Source of the DNA: Pythium myriotylum
Taxonomy: Eukaryota > Oomycota > Peronosporomycetes > Pythiales > Pythiaceae
Assembly: GCA_023091665.1 (NCBI GenBank)
Contig: JALJCQ010000012.1
Span: forward strand, 2,976,001-3,040,000
DNA length: 64,000 nt
Direction: 5' to 3'
Every line of letters begins with the position of its first letter. Position 1 is the first letter of the stretch. The notes under the pieces were generated by a model that was not told the DNA's origin, searched no databases, and saw nothing but the letters and a program-made list of their open reading frames with translations. This document shows positions 32,271-42,507 of the stretch, piece by piece. Both the position numbers and the translations under genes were made by a program.

Positions 32271-34469
32271 TGATGTGCGATGCCTTTTCGCCAGTTATGA
32301 AGAAAAGGATATAGACTCAGCCAATATATATATATATATATATGTGCAAGCAGATATACACAGGCCGAGCGAGCTGCGATCCGTTGTGATAATCGCAGCT
32401 CTGGCTTCGTACCTCACGTTGTGTGTCCCTCTCTTTCGGGGCGGTCCTTTTGAGCTTAAGTAAAGGGGAAATACGTCCACGGGGCGCCTCCCACACAAAC
32501 TCTGACGGGGCTGCCGCTTGACCAGACCAAATCGATATACAGATAATACAACAATACAGGCGAGGGCTCGGACGGAAGTTCCCTTCGATCCGCTAGCTCT
32601 CTGACCTGGGACGGAGACTCGCTCGATCCCAAGCAACACTCTTTATAAACTCCACACCAATATGAAGTGCGCCAGGTGACTGACGCAGGATACGAAATGC
32701 CTTGGACTCTGAGGGACCCAGAATCCTTAGCAGGGGCTTTGATAGGGGTTCGACTCCTCTCTCCACACACACTCCACAAGAGTCCACTAGCCAACCAGCC
32801 AGACTCACGCGCAATATCCACTGGGGCACACTGACGCTAGCGCAGGCTTACCTGGTGTCGTTGCCACGCGTCCTTCCTGGAGCTCGAGCCGACGACTTGG
32901 GGAGTTGACGGTGAAAAGCGAAGTCTCTTAGAAGGGGGCCAGCCCCTTAGAGAGCCAGCGAAGCTGGCTCTCAACGATCACACCTACTTTTGCGACTAGA
33001 TCTGGGAACTACCTACTTTTAGGAATCTGGCGCTGGATAGCCGTTGGCGAGGTTGGTGCCGGGTATGGTACCCAGTACCAGGTGGGTGGCACACTGTGCC
33101 GTGGCTACTGCCACCTCATCAACCACCGATTATACTCAAAAACGGCTGGATCTACTCCTGTCAATCCCGGCCAGGTCCAGCCAGCGGCCCGGGTCTCCCC
33201 AGGGGGCTGGTCTTCAACGGCCGGATGGGAGATGACCTCGTGAGAACTGGACACTTCTTCGCAGTTGGGCCGAGCACGTTGAGACTTAGCAGGACAGCGA
33301 ACCAAGACCACACAGGCTATTAGGATTCACCATGGTTGAACTCAATAGACTTCATTGCATCATCATCATCATCTCTCTCATTCTCCCTCGAGCAACCTTC
33401 ATGAGTATCACTCTGCCGTGTGACCTTCCAGTCACCTTCCCGAAACAATCTCACCACCAATATTTTGTCCAATAAGAATCGGTTGCATCGTGGAATGCAC
33501 CCGTGAACAAAATATGAAGGAAGACACAAAGCCTTAACTACAGAAATACAAAAAGTTTTTTGTATTTCAGTATTTAAGGTTTTGTCTTCCCTCGCGTTCT
33601 GCTGTGCAAGCCTGGAAGACCCCTATCCGCACCGGAATGCTCAAGCAAGTTGATCCGTTCGAGATTTGCCTCGGCCATGGTGCATTGTGATCAGCCATTA
33701 TCAGATACACCCTGAGATGGTGTGATTCGGGTTTCACACGTCACTCCAACTTTCTGGCCCCAAGCATAATTTGGGTTTGCTGGAGATGGAGAAATCGCCA
33801 TCTGTTTTTTTTTTTTTTCCCCTCCCAAGAGTCTTCCACTACCTTAATCCAGTATGCACCCACGACCTCTCTTCTCCTGTGTCCTTTTCATCCAATCCGC
33901 ACCAGCTTTCATCGTTGTGCGCGCTTCCCATTGGCTCGCGGATCTCTCGCGCCGAATTCTCCACCAGTTCCGTTCCCGCCGCGGATCCCTTCCCCTGCTG
34001 GATGCACTGAACTGCCCCGTCCACGGGGCTCCATGCTGCCTGGTGACGTCCCTCTCCCGTGTGGATCAGGTGTCCCACGACGCGTCATCTCGAGGCAAAG
34101 ACGACTCGCTCCCCCCCTTCTTCCTCCTCTATCCAGTCCCTCATTCGAGCGCAACCCACCGCGAGGAGGCACTGGGCACTCGCGAGCAGCTCAGCTCCCA
34201 AGAGGCCAGACGCGACTGGCTTCAGGCTGTCGCTCGAGTCTCCAGGCACGTGCTAGGAGGAGGAAAAAGCAGAAGTAGAACGCGCCAAGACGTCCGTCGG
34301 GGGTCTGGAGAGTTCGAAGGTTTGTAGGATCCGTACGTGTGTCTTAGGTGCCTAGCAGCAGGACGAGTATGCGACATGGGCCCCTCTCATGAAAAATGTA
34401 TATGTCTGGAGCAGAGCGCGGCCAGTGGCAAAAGCAAGCAATCCTCCACTTGGCGATTCGGCGCGCGCG
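32271..34469. other. Intergenic DNA between repeats and host genes
   Basis: No supported gene. It holds an (AT)10 microsatellite at 32324-32343, a perfect hairpin GAGAGCCAGC-GAA-GCTGGCTCTC at 32950-32972 whose tip is the very stable GCGAAGC mini-hairpin, a hairpin with AAATACAAAAAG/TTTTTTGTATTTC arms near 33541-33570, a (CAT)n stretch near 33357-33371 and a T14 run near 33806. From about 33.9 kb GC content rises, and a CCAAT-like box at 33929 may belong to the promoter region of the next gene. Confidence 0.4.
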
Positions 34470-35627
34470 ATGCGGCTGCTCGCGATCGGCGCCCTGCTCG
34501 TCGCGCGGCTCGCGAGCGAGAGCGACGCGCAGTCGACCAGTAACGCGTCCTCGCGCGCGAGCGCCGAGACCCTGGCGGTCACGGGCTGCGAGCAGCTCGG
34601 GCTCGTCTCGCTCGCCGTGCGCGGCGCGCCCAACGTCTTCTGCGTGAGCGCCAACACGTGCAACACCAACTACGTCGGGAGCTGTCCGGGCGCCAACGCC
34701 GTGGACGTCAAGGGCGTCTCGCTCGTGAGCGGCAGCTGCTGCGCGGCGCTCGAGAACACAGGCGACGTGGGCTGCGTGAGCCGCGAGCTCATTTCGAGCG
34801 GCCAGTTCCAGTGTCTCGCCCACGCCGGCGTGAGCGACAGCGCGCCGGTCGTCGACATCACGACTGCGACACCACCGCCCAGCACCGCGGCGCCGACGAC
34901 GACGACACCGCCGCCGACGACCAAGACGACAACACCCAAGACCACCTCCCCGGCTTCGGACGGATCCAACTCAGGAGACACGATTGCTCCTGCCACCACT
35001 ACTCCGGCATCGACGCCAGAGCCCACGAGCGATAAGCCATCATCCAAGCCGCTCCCGGATAGTCCGAATGTACCTTCCTCCTCGGGCTCGGCGTCTCAAC
35101 CACGCGAGCCGGACGCGGGCGATGAGCCGACGACCAAAGCGCCACTACCAACACGGACGCTGCCGGCGACTCCCTTCCCTCCGGCTGCTGTGATCGCGTC
35201 GCTTCCACCCATCACGGAGTCGCCACAGCCAACCCACTCCTCCAAGGCCCCTGACTCAGAGAACAAGAATCCAGTTAGCGCAGCCGGCAATAGCTCCACG
35301 GCCAGTAGTGGTGGCCTCTTCACGTCTTCACTCAACGGCAACGTCGTTTTGTTCATCGTGTTGGGAGCCGTCGGGTCGGTCGCGGTCGTGCTAGGAGCGT
35401 TGATTTTCCGACGGAAGACGTCGTCCACGCCGTCGGAAACCTCGTCTATCAGTGGCAAAACATTCGATCACGATATGCCCCCGTTGACACTAGACAACGA
35501 CGAGGACTTCCTCGAAGATCTTCAGTTCCGACAGACGGATGCGTTCTCGCCGATCTTTGTGCAGCCTACTCATTCGTATAGCGAGTCGACGTCACCCGGC
35601 CACGACCGACAGTCGTATTTCCTGTAG
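34470..35627 (+). CDS. Secreted Cys-rich, mucin-like type I membrane protein
   Basis: 385 residues from ATG 34470; an upstream in-frame ATG at 34389 would bury the signal peptide, so I prefer 34470. Residues 1-20 (MRLLAIGALLVARL...) form a signal peptide. Residues about 35-120 are a small ectodomain with eight cysteines, including one CC pair. Residues about 125-280 are Thr/Pro/Ser-rich with TTTPPP runs, an expected O-glycosylated stalk. A membrane segment (VVLFIVLGAVGSVAVVLGALI) is near residue 300-320, followed by RRK and an 70-residue acidic cytosolic tail. No RXLR motif. The family is unknown to me. Its layout matches the thaumatin-like membrane protein at 42.5 kb, though the ectodomains differ. 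Role inferred: cell surface or wall contact. Confidence 0.8.
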   Translation: MRLLAIGALLVARLASESDAQSTSNASSRASAETLAVTGCEQLGLVSLAVRGAPNVFCVSANTCNTNYVGSCPGANAVDVKGVSLVSGSCCAALENTGDVGCVSRELISSGQFQCLAHAGVSDSAPVVDITTATPPPSTAAPTTTTPPPTTKTTTPKTTSPASDGSNSGDTIAPATTTPASTPEPTSDKPSSKPLPDSPNVPSSSGSASQPREPDAGDEPTTKAPLPTRTLPATPFPPAAVIASLPPITESPQPTHSSKAPDSENKNPVSAAGNSSTASSGGLFTSSLNGNVVLFIVLGAVGSVAVVLGALIFRRKTSSTPSETSSISGKTFDHDMPPLTLDNDEDFLEDLQFRQTDAFSPIFVQPTHSYSESTSPGHDRQSYFL

Positions 35628-35804
35628 TGGGCAATAGGTGATGGATGGCACCAAAAAAGAGGCTCATGTTTATAATACAACCCGAGAGTGATAGCTTTTA
35701 GTGAGTTTCGTTTCTTGCTTGGCCATGCCAAGGCTGAGAAGAAGAGGGGAGAGCCGAGGTAGAGATTATTAGGAAAGCGCTGGAGAGAGCGCTGGATCTT
35801 CGGA
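35628..35804. other. Shared 3' region of convergent genes
   Basis: 177 bp between two convergent genes. It contains the TTTATAATACAA stretch at 35670-35680, which may serve 3'-end formation of the plus-strand gene. Nothing else was seen. Confidence 0.3.
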
Positions 35805-37854
35805 TCATGCCGAGCCAGACAGAAGGCTAACGACCTCGGTCACGTCTAGTCCGTGGCCGCTCGTTTGCTCGGGGCACACCGAGTATACGATCTGCCGTTC
35901 TTCTTGGATTTGCATGAACCCTAGAAATGACAAAAAACTGTTAGCGCTGCGATCAATAGTCCGCAAAAACCAAACATGGGAACGTACGTTGCTTGAAGAA
36001 GTCGTAGGCTGCTCCAGCGTCAAAGCCCGATTGCTCCTGCTGGAAGCTGTGACGCTGGTGCGCTTGGGCTTCTTCCGATCGCCGAAGCATGCCGATGACG
36101 CGCTGCTGGAAATCTCCAATCTCATTTTCTTCAGACTGGAGATTTTCGCGCTCGTCATTGTCATCGTCGTCGTCATCTGTGCCGCTCCACTCGTCCGTCA
36201 GTACCGATGGCTTTTCGTCAGGGTGCATGTGAACCTCGAAGCTCTCTGCGGGGTTCTCCGACTCATCCTGGTTACTGACTGAAAGAACAGGACACTCGAC
36301 ATCGCCGATCACAATCACCTCTTTAGCCGCTTGAACCGCAACGGCCACTTCCTCGAGCTGAGAGAGAACCGCCCGGCATACACCAGCGTCCACCTCGACC
36401 GATCGTGTGTGATCCTCTGGTGGATGGAAGACAACTTCGGAGTTGATGCTGTCCCGACTGTTGTCTTCATCGTCTACTGTGGTATCAACCTGAGGCACAG
36501 CGGCAGCAGTAGGGGCGTCAACCGAGGCACGCTTTCGGTTAGCAAACTTGTCCTTCCGCTTCTGAAACTTTGGCAAAGTCTCGGGTGCTGGTGCAGGCGG
36601 GTTTGTGGCAATCGAGTCGCCAGTTTCCGTGGTTTCTTTCTTCTCCTTCTTGGCCTTAGCAAAACCGACGAGAACGAGACCCTTGGTCTTGTACACAGAG
36701 CACTCCACGTAGACGCGAGCAGACTGCCGGAAACGCCACGCAAACGTACTGCCACTACGAAGAGTCGGGGTCGACGCACGAACAACGTATGGACGCTTCA
36801 TGTTGGGCTTCCACAGCGCCATGACCACGTCGAGCGAGTGCTCAACCATGGGCAATGTCTGGTTACTGACCTTCCACATGACAACGTCACCGCAGCGCAC
36901 ACGAAGTTGCGGCGGGTTGAATGTGAAGTCGTCGATCATTATCTCATGGACCGTGATGCGATGCTGCTTCAGCAAGTCCGCGTCCGCCGTGTACTCCAGT
37001 GGGAACGGCACCGGGAAGTACGAGTCGAGATGCGGTGCAGGCGCCAGTTCTTTAGGTTGAACCGCTCCACTCGGAACGAGGTTCTCGTAGACGTTCAGAA
37101 GTGACACCGCAGCCTCGTCATCGGAGCCTGGCTGGGTTTCCTGACTTGACATCTCAACGACGTTGACGCCACACGACGGCGAAACCGCACGCTGCTGCTT
37201 CTGGACGACAGTCTTCGAGGCCTCGAGCTTACGGTTCTGTCGCTCGCTCTGCGTGTACTCCACCTCTTCCTGCTCGTCGTCGTCGTCGGCATTCGGACGC
37301 GGACTGCGCTTGGGCTTCTGCTTCTTCTGCTTCGGCAGCGCCGAGTCAGCAGGAGCTGGCGACACTTGAGCGTCCGCCGCCGACTGCTCGTTCGAAGACG
37401 AAGCTGCCGAAGCGGCATCGGCCGCGACCGGCTTGGCCTTCCACAGCAGCTGCTTGAGCAGACTCGCGTTCTTGGGGCCGTTGGGCTTGCCGGGAGCCTG
37501 CTTGTGCTTGCGATGCGTCTGCTTCGGCTTCCCTTCGTCGCTCTCGACGACCTCAGCGACCTCCACCTCCTGCGTCTTCTCGAGCGCGCCGTGGCTCGGC
37601 AACTGTCGCTTCATCATCTTCTTCTTGGGCTCGTTCGCCTTCTTGCGCGCCGCGTCGTCTTCGACCACGGGCTCGGCCTCGCGGTGGTCCGTCTGGTTGT
37701 CTTCCTGCGGCTTGCTGGGCTCCTTGCGGCGGTACCGCATCACCGCGCCGTTCACTGGACCCCACAACCCCCGACAACGTGAGCGTTTCTTCCTTTGACA
37801 ACGGCGAGATCTTTACTTCTAAGGTTTCATACCTTTCTCGGGCGTCTTGGCCAT
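35805..37854 (-). CDS. Charged protein with a degenerate cupredoxin-like domain, three exons
   Basis: I read exons 37854-37833, 37754-35988 and 35920-35805, giving 634 residues (MAKTPEKVNGAVMRYRR ... LLSGSA). The introns are 78 bp (donor GTATGA, acceptor CAG) and 67 bp (donor GTACGT, acceptor TAG), and both keep the frame. The first exon is inferred because the main frame has no ATG before residue 13 and a short ATG exon splices in cleanly. Residues 1-260 are Lys/Glu-rich and disordered. Residues about 272-372 look like a cupredoxin fold (IDDFTFNPPQLRVRCGDVVMW, EHSLDV, RVYVECSVYKTKG). The Cys ligand is kept, but the usual second His and Met are Tyr and Thr, so copper binding is doubtful. The rest is acidic with a D-rich run. 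No signal peptide is visible; function unknown. Confidence 0.75.
35921..35987 (-). other. Intron 2 of the cupredoxin-like gene
   Basis: 67 bp, donor GTACGT, acceptor TTTCTAG. Without removal the frame ends after a short nonsense tail; with removal it gains 38 sensible codons (FMQIQEERQIVYSV...). Confidence 0.75.
37755..37832 (-). other. Intron 1 of the cupredoxin-like gene
   Basis: 78 bp, donor GTATGAAA, acceptor GTCCAG. It joins a 22-nt first exon with ATG to the long exon in frame. It contains an in-frame stop, so it cannot be read through. Confidence 0.6.
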
Positions 37855-38637
37855 GGCGCCGCTCGCTCGTTCGCGCGTCTTCGTGCCGCCGCCTCGCGCT
37901 GCTCGCGCGTGTTCGTTTCCGCTCTGTGGCGCCTCCAAGCGTCGCTCTCGGCGCGTCGAGTCACTTGCCGTATCAATGCCGCGAACAAAGACTTTGGCGG
38001 GGGCGAAAGCCCCCCAAAAACCACACTTGAACAGCCCAAACACCACGGCGAGTGCCTTCGAAGAACCTCGACGAAAGGGCGCAAAAAACCTCACACGGTA
38101 TACTCAAAGCAAATGAATCTGTCGAATCTTCGATTGGAGCGCAAGCAAAGGAAGAAGACGGGAAGGAGTGAGGTTTTGAGGTGTAATACTCGAGAGAGTG
38201 AACGCTTCTGTTGGGAGCTTATGTGAGTAGATCAGGTTTATGGTGTTTTTCGCGATGACACGATATCATGTCACAGAAGCTGTCACACAGACACACAAGG
38301 GAGCGGCAGGAGGACCCCTGAAAAATAATAAAAACGCAAGATCCGGTATGGGATCATACCCACACAAGCCAGTGAAAAGGTGAAAACAACTCAAAAAATT
38401 ATATCGCTTTCCCGTAAAGCTCCCTCTTGCTGTGGGTGCACATTCAAGAGCCACACAGCTCGAGCAGAGAAGAGCACCCACGGGAGACCAAAATGGTTGC
38501 ATTGGGCAACGTTCAATCGCTCTCCTCATATCAGCGTCCCCACCAAAGAAGACGATGCAGTCCGTCCGCACCAAGAGGACTTAAGAGGACTCCCATTGAA
38601 AAAATAATCCACTCAAACTGACGACTCATATCCTTCG
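37855..38637. other. Intergenic region, promoter side of the cupredoxin-like gene
   Basis: No supported gene. The minus-strand frame that leads into MAKTPEK is open further upstream to an ATG at 38094, so a longer N-terminus rich in Arg and Ala is possible. Right of 38.2 kb the DNA is AT-richer and probably holds the 3' end of the LRR gene. Confidence 0.35.
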
Positions 38638-41331
38638 TCAGCTCGAGGAGAGCAGAGGAAACATGGAGCTTGACCTCAAGGTTGAGCAATCGATGCCCAT
38701 TGGTTTCAAGTCGGTCGTCGTTGTGTCGACGCTCTCACAAAACGGCGTTGAACCCATGATCACTTTCAAATCCGACTTCGACGCCGCCCAGGTTGGCACA
38801 GCCTGTAGCTTCGTCGAGTCCACAACAAGCAACTCCAGAGACGTTTCATGAACATCAAGAGGAAGCCGCGCGATCGGATTATCACCCAGATTAAGGCTCC
38901 TGAGGTTCGATTTCTCCAATAGCTCCACCGGAATGACAGAGAGGTTGTTTCCTCGCAGCGATAACTCAACCAGCGAGTTCATTCGGAGCACTACATCCGG
39001 AATGTCGCTTAGCCCGGACAATTCAAGCGTCAACGAGTCCACCCTAGACCATGTTTCATTGAGATCGGCCGGTAAAGAAGACAAATTCGTCTCACAGAAA
39101 TCAATCGCGACAAGACTGTGAGGGAAGTCCCTTGACAAAAGACCCGGCGGAATCTCAGACAAGGTTACATTGATGACCGCCACTCGATGGATAGCAGGAT
39201 GAAGTGTCTGTGTGAGCGCCGCATCAGCAGGCCACGAATAGATGGCCGAGTCACGGATGCGGATCATGATGAGGCGAGGAAGATTGTGAATGGAGCTGGT
39301 AATCAGCACATCGGGACATCGCCGAATGAGGAGATGGCGCACAGATTTCTCATCGATACCAACGAGTACCCGTCCTACGTCGATCGCACCATCGACCTGG
39401 GATATCGCTGTATTGGACGCACAATTTAACTCGACAAGTGGGCAAAATGGAGAGCTTGTAAACCACGGCCGGAGCGCGAGTGGACATGACACGGGGTTTG
39501 GCAACTGGGATTGAGCGTCGAGATGACCCGCCAAGACGACCATCCCACCAACGAGAAGGAGCACTTCCAGCATGAACGAGCGTCGGGCACCAGGTTTCAC
39601 CTTGACCAACTTCATTTGTCGTGCTGTTGTCTTGGTTGGGGATCCTGAAATCGAGCGCTCGGTACTCGGAATCGGAGGTCGACTGCTCGTCACTGATTCG
39701 AGCAAGGATTTCAGTGCATTCAAAGATGACAGGAGATGCAATCCCATCAGTAAACGAAGGATCGAGTGAAGCGCGTTCATAGCCAGCAAGAAATGGACTT
39801 CCAGCTGCATCTTCACGAGCCAGCGGTCGCAGAGCCATTTCTTCGAATCAAAGTTGCCAAGCGAGACGTCATAGTCGCTTGAATACCACTGAATAATTGA
39901 GACAGGAACCACGAGCGCCCCAAATCCATCGAGAATCGAACTGCTCACAAGAGAGGCGATGCGATGCGAGTGCCAAAGAATTATTTGGCCATTGCGAAGA
40001 AGGGTAAGCAAGAATGGCAGCCATGCGTTCACGACGATCAACACCACGTATGTGTAGTGGAGCCAGCAATGCAAGACGAGGCGGCTCATGGCTACAACTT
40101 CTCGCAAGTGGACGATTGTTTGTGCGACGATCGTTAATCGATACATGCGTTCAGAAGGACCGGTGTAGTCAAGCACAACGAGTTCCCGACGAGCCCACAG
40201 CGTCTCTTGAAACATCCACCAGCACTTTATAACCAAGTTCTTTAACACAGAGCGCTTAGTTGGTGCTCGTGGATTCGCTGGCGTGGTGGTTGTGAGGGCT
40301 CGCATACTGGCTGAAAACGGCATTATCTGGTCACTACGAGACGCCGAAAAGAAATTTGGTGCATAGTACATGAGTTGTCGGCTTGCTAGTGATCGTCGGA
40401 CCATACGAATGGATGCTGCACCGTGAATTGACGTCAAAACGGATGATGCCGCACACACAACTGTTGAGAACTCGGAAAATCTCCTAAGCTCTGGCGAGTA
40501 CTTTGGAAGCATGACTCGCAGTTCAGTGCGTGGTAACTTCGCATTGATGGCAGCGAAGCACGCATAGAGCACGGTGCACACCACGTGGATAAAGAGCACA
40601 CCGAGCCACGAAACCAATCGATAGTTTGCGGAGCTGTGGAAGCCACGATGGAGTATTGCCGTTGGTGTGATCCAGGGCGTTCGGAGCTTGCTTGGGGATG
40701 GAGATGCTGGCCTCGATACGGTGTCTGGTGAGTCGTCCGCGACAACCCATTCTGCACGTGGCCTACTGGACAGCTTGACTGCATCGCCGATACCCTGCTC
40801 GGTCACTCGAGAGCCCAGTTCTTCGACTTCGACTTCTCCCTGCTCGCGTGCGTACAATTGATCGTCATCGTGCCGGGCCGACTTGTTTGACTTGTTAGAG
40901 TATCTTGATTTGATAGATAGTTGCTTGTCTGTGTGCTTTCGAGACGTAGAGCCGCCCGATGCAGAGTTTGATCTCGCAATTGTCGGAGGCACTGGCACGA
41001 TGCGTCGCTTCGAACCACCGGAGCCCATGGTAGAGTTTCGTCGACTTAATGATGGTTGGCCCGGTGTAGTGCTTGCAAAAAGACCGCTGAGATTTGAGTT
41101 TATCCGTGACAACTTTGGCCTAGCATGGCTTGCGAGCACGTTGCCCATCGACCGAGAGAAATCCCCAGGACTCGGAGATCGGGTCACCGAGAACACCGCG
41201 TATGGCATAGTCGGCCCGCTAATTGAGTTCGTACGCCGTAGTGACGGCTGTCGAGCGTGCTCACCCAGTGCTGAGCCCGCCATTTCTCTCGACGCCGGCC
41301 ACTCAGTTTCAAAATCGTTGACTGAAGGCAT
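38638..41331 (-). CDS. Multi-pass membrane protein with C-terminal leucine-rich repeats
   Basis: 897 residues from ATG 41331; the frame is open a few codons upstream only by a GTG. Residues 1-215 are Ser/Arg-rich and disordered, with four R-x-N-S type sites at 32-36, 75-79, 96-100 and 119-123, good substrates for basophilic kinases. Residues about 235-640 hold roughly six hydrophobic segments (for example WLGVLFIHVVCTVLYACF, YVVLIVVNAWLPFLLTLL, MLEVLLLVGGMVVLAG). A Cys-containing loop follows, and about five leucine-rich repeats (SLVELSLRGNNLSVIP, NLRSLNLGDNPIARLP) lie at about 720-870. With the last segment as anchor, the repeats would face the side opposite the N-terminus if the number of spans is odd. 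Membrane-LRR proteins of this style are expanded in oomycetes; ligand unknown. Intronless. Confidence 0.85.
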   Translation of the reverse strand: MPSVNDFETEWPASREMAGSALGEHARQPSLRRTNSISGPTMPYAVFSVTRSPSPGDFSRSMGNVLASHARPKLSRINSNLSGLFASTTPGQPSLSRRNSTMGSGGSKRRIVPVPPTIARSNSASGGSTSRKHTDKQLSIKSRYSNKSNKSARHDDDQLYAREQGEVEVEELGSRVTEQGIGDAVKLSSRPRAEWVVADDSPDTVSRPASPSPSKLRTPWITPTAILHRGFHSSANYRLVSWLGVLFIHVVCTVLYACFAAINAKLPRTELRVMLPKYSPELRRFSEFSTVVCAASSVLTSIHGAASIRMVRRSLASRQLMYYAPNFFSASRSDQIMPFSASMRALTTTTPANPRAPTKRSVLKNLVIKCWWMFQETLWARRELVVLDYTGPSERMYRLTIVAQTIVHLREVVAMSRLVLHCWLHYTYVVLIVVNAWLPFLLTLLRNGQIILWHSHRIASLVSSSILDGFGALVVPVSIIQWYSSDYDVSLGNFDSKKWLCDRWLVKMQLEVHFLLAMNALHSILRLLMGLHLLSSLNALKSLLESVTSSRPPIPSTERSISGSPTKTTARQMKLVKVKPGARRSFMLEVLLLVGGMVVLAGHLDAQSQLPNPVSCPLALRPWFTSSPFCPLVELNCASNTAISQVDGAIDVGRVLVGIDEKSVRHLLIRRCPDVLITSSIHNLPRLIMIRIRDSAIYSWPADAALTQTLHPAIHRVAVINVTLSEIPPGLLSRDFPHSLVAIDFCETNLSSLPADLNETWSRVDSLTLELSGLSDIPDVVLRMNSLVELSLRGNNLSVIPVELLEKSNLRSLNLGDNPIARLPLDVHETSLELLVVDSTKLQAVPTWAASKSDLKVIMGSTPFCESVDTTTTDLKPMGIDCSTLRSSSMFPLLSSS

Positions 41332-42507
41332 CAAGAGAAGGTGATCTTTTCTGTGCACGAGTATATCAAGCCAGGTGTTCTATCTTGAGCTCGCCGCGCT
41401 GAGAGAAGCAAACAGTCGGATACATCTCTGGGGATAGAGCATCGCGCGGCTGAGCGATCGTTATCAAAAGGTTGTTTCGATACAAAAAAATCCCACGCTC
41501 GTCAGTCCCCGAGGATCTTTTTGGGGTTGGGATGCGAGTCGTGCCTCTCGCGAAACCAGCGCACCAGCGACCTTCCTCGACTCAGCAAATCGACAAACCG
41601 ACGCGCGGGCTTTCGCCACAGGCAGGCAGGGCACGAGTCGGTCCGTCCACTAGTTTCGCCCTGGTCAACTAAGGCAGTCGCGGCGTGTTAATACTGAAGC
41701 AAGAAAGCCGTTGCGCTCGTCACCTCGTCCCGTGGCTGGTCCACCACCCAGCAGTAAGATGTACCCATGGAGAGCCGCCTCTGACTCATGAAGGCGCGCT
41801 AGAGGCGTGGCGGAGAGAGAGACCCGCGCGTACCACTGCGACGAAGCGGCAGTCGATGGGGCGCTTCAAGCTCCACGAACCGGCGAGGAAGCCCGAGGGC
41901 ACTCGCCAAAGTGCCGGGATTATGGGTCGAGAAGCTAAACCCAGGTTCAACGACTTGGATGCAAGAACATCACAGATCTGAACAAGATGGGAGGAAAAAC
42001 CAGTACAAGGTGGGAAGAACTTCCGATTGATTTTAAAAGGTTGATAAGGTACACATTGACCAACCGATTTGGTTGCTATTACACCTTGTTTTGGAATCAA
42101 AGGTGTCCACGTCTCAGCATCCAGTCCGCATCTTTTGGTAATGGCCACAAGCAGACGAAGCGCGCGCAGTTGCCGGGTTGTTGCTGGGCGAGGCTACAAC
42201 GTGATGGCGTGCGTCCACTCAGTACCTGTTATCTCAGTATATTCACTCTTTTTCCGGCTTCGTCTACTGAGAGAACCTCGAAATTGCCCAGTCACATGTG
42301 CCGGTTTCCCCCATCGTGGGCTCGGTTTCAGCGGGAGCCCGACCCGCCAGCTGGTGACAAGCAGACGACAACGACCGCAGAGGGAAGGAGGAAGCGACGG
42401 CAACATGGAGGCGAGGGCCTCATTACGGAACGCGACGCTCCCGCGCGTTTGGTAAGAGCTCCTACTCGTGGCCGAGTCCCCTCTCCTTCTCCTTCGTCTT
42501 CTCCCTC
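41332..42507. other. Divergent promoter region
   Basis: 1.2 kb between the start codons of the minus-strand LRR gene and the plus-strand thaumatin-like gene. No supported gene; short frames here lack domains. It should hold both promoters. The last 30 bases before 42508 are C/T-rich (CTCTCCTTCTCCTTCGTC), a common feature of oomycete leaders. Confidence 0.4.

Noticed and set aside
32747..32757. tRNA gene suggested by the B-box GGTTCGACTCC
   Set aside because: No A-box and no matching acceptor stem at the expected distance; at best a relic of a tRNA-derived repeat.
32950..32998. Helitron 3' end (hairpin plus CTAG)
   Set aside because: The CTAG lies too far behind the hairpin and no helicase or 5' TC end was seen.
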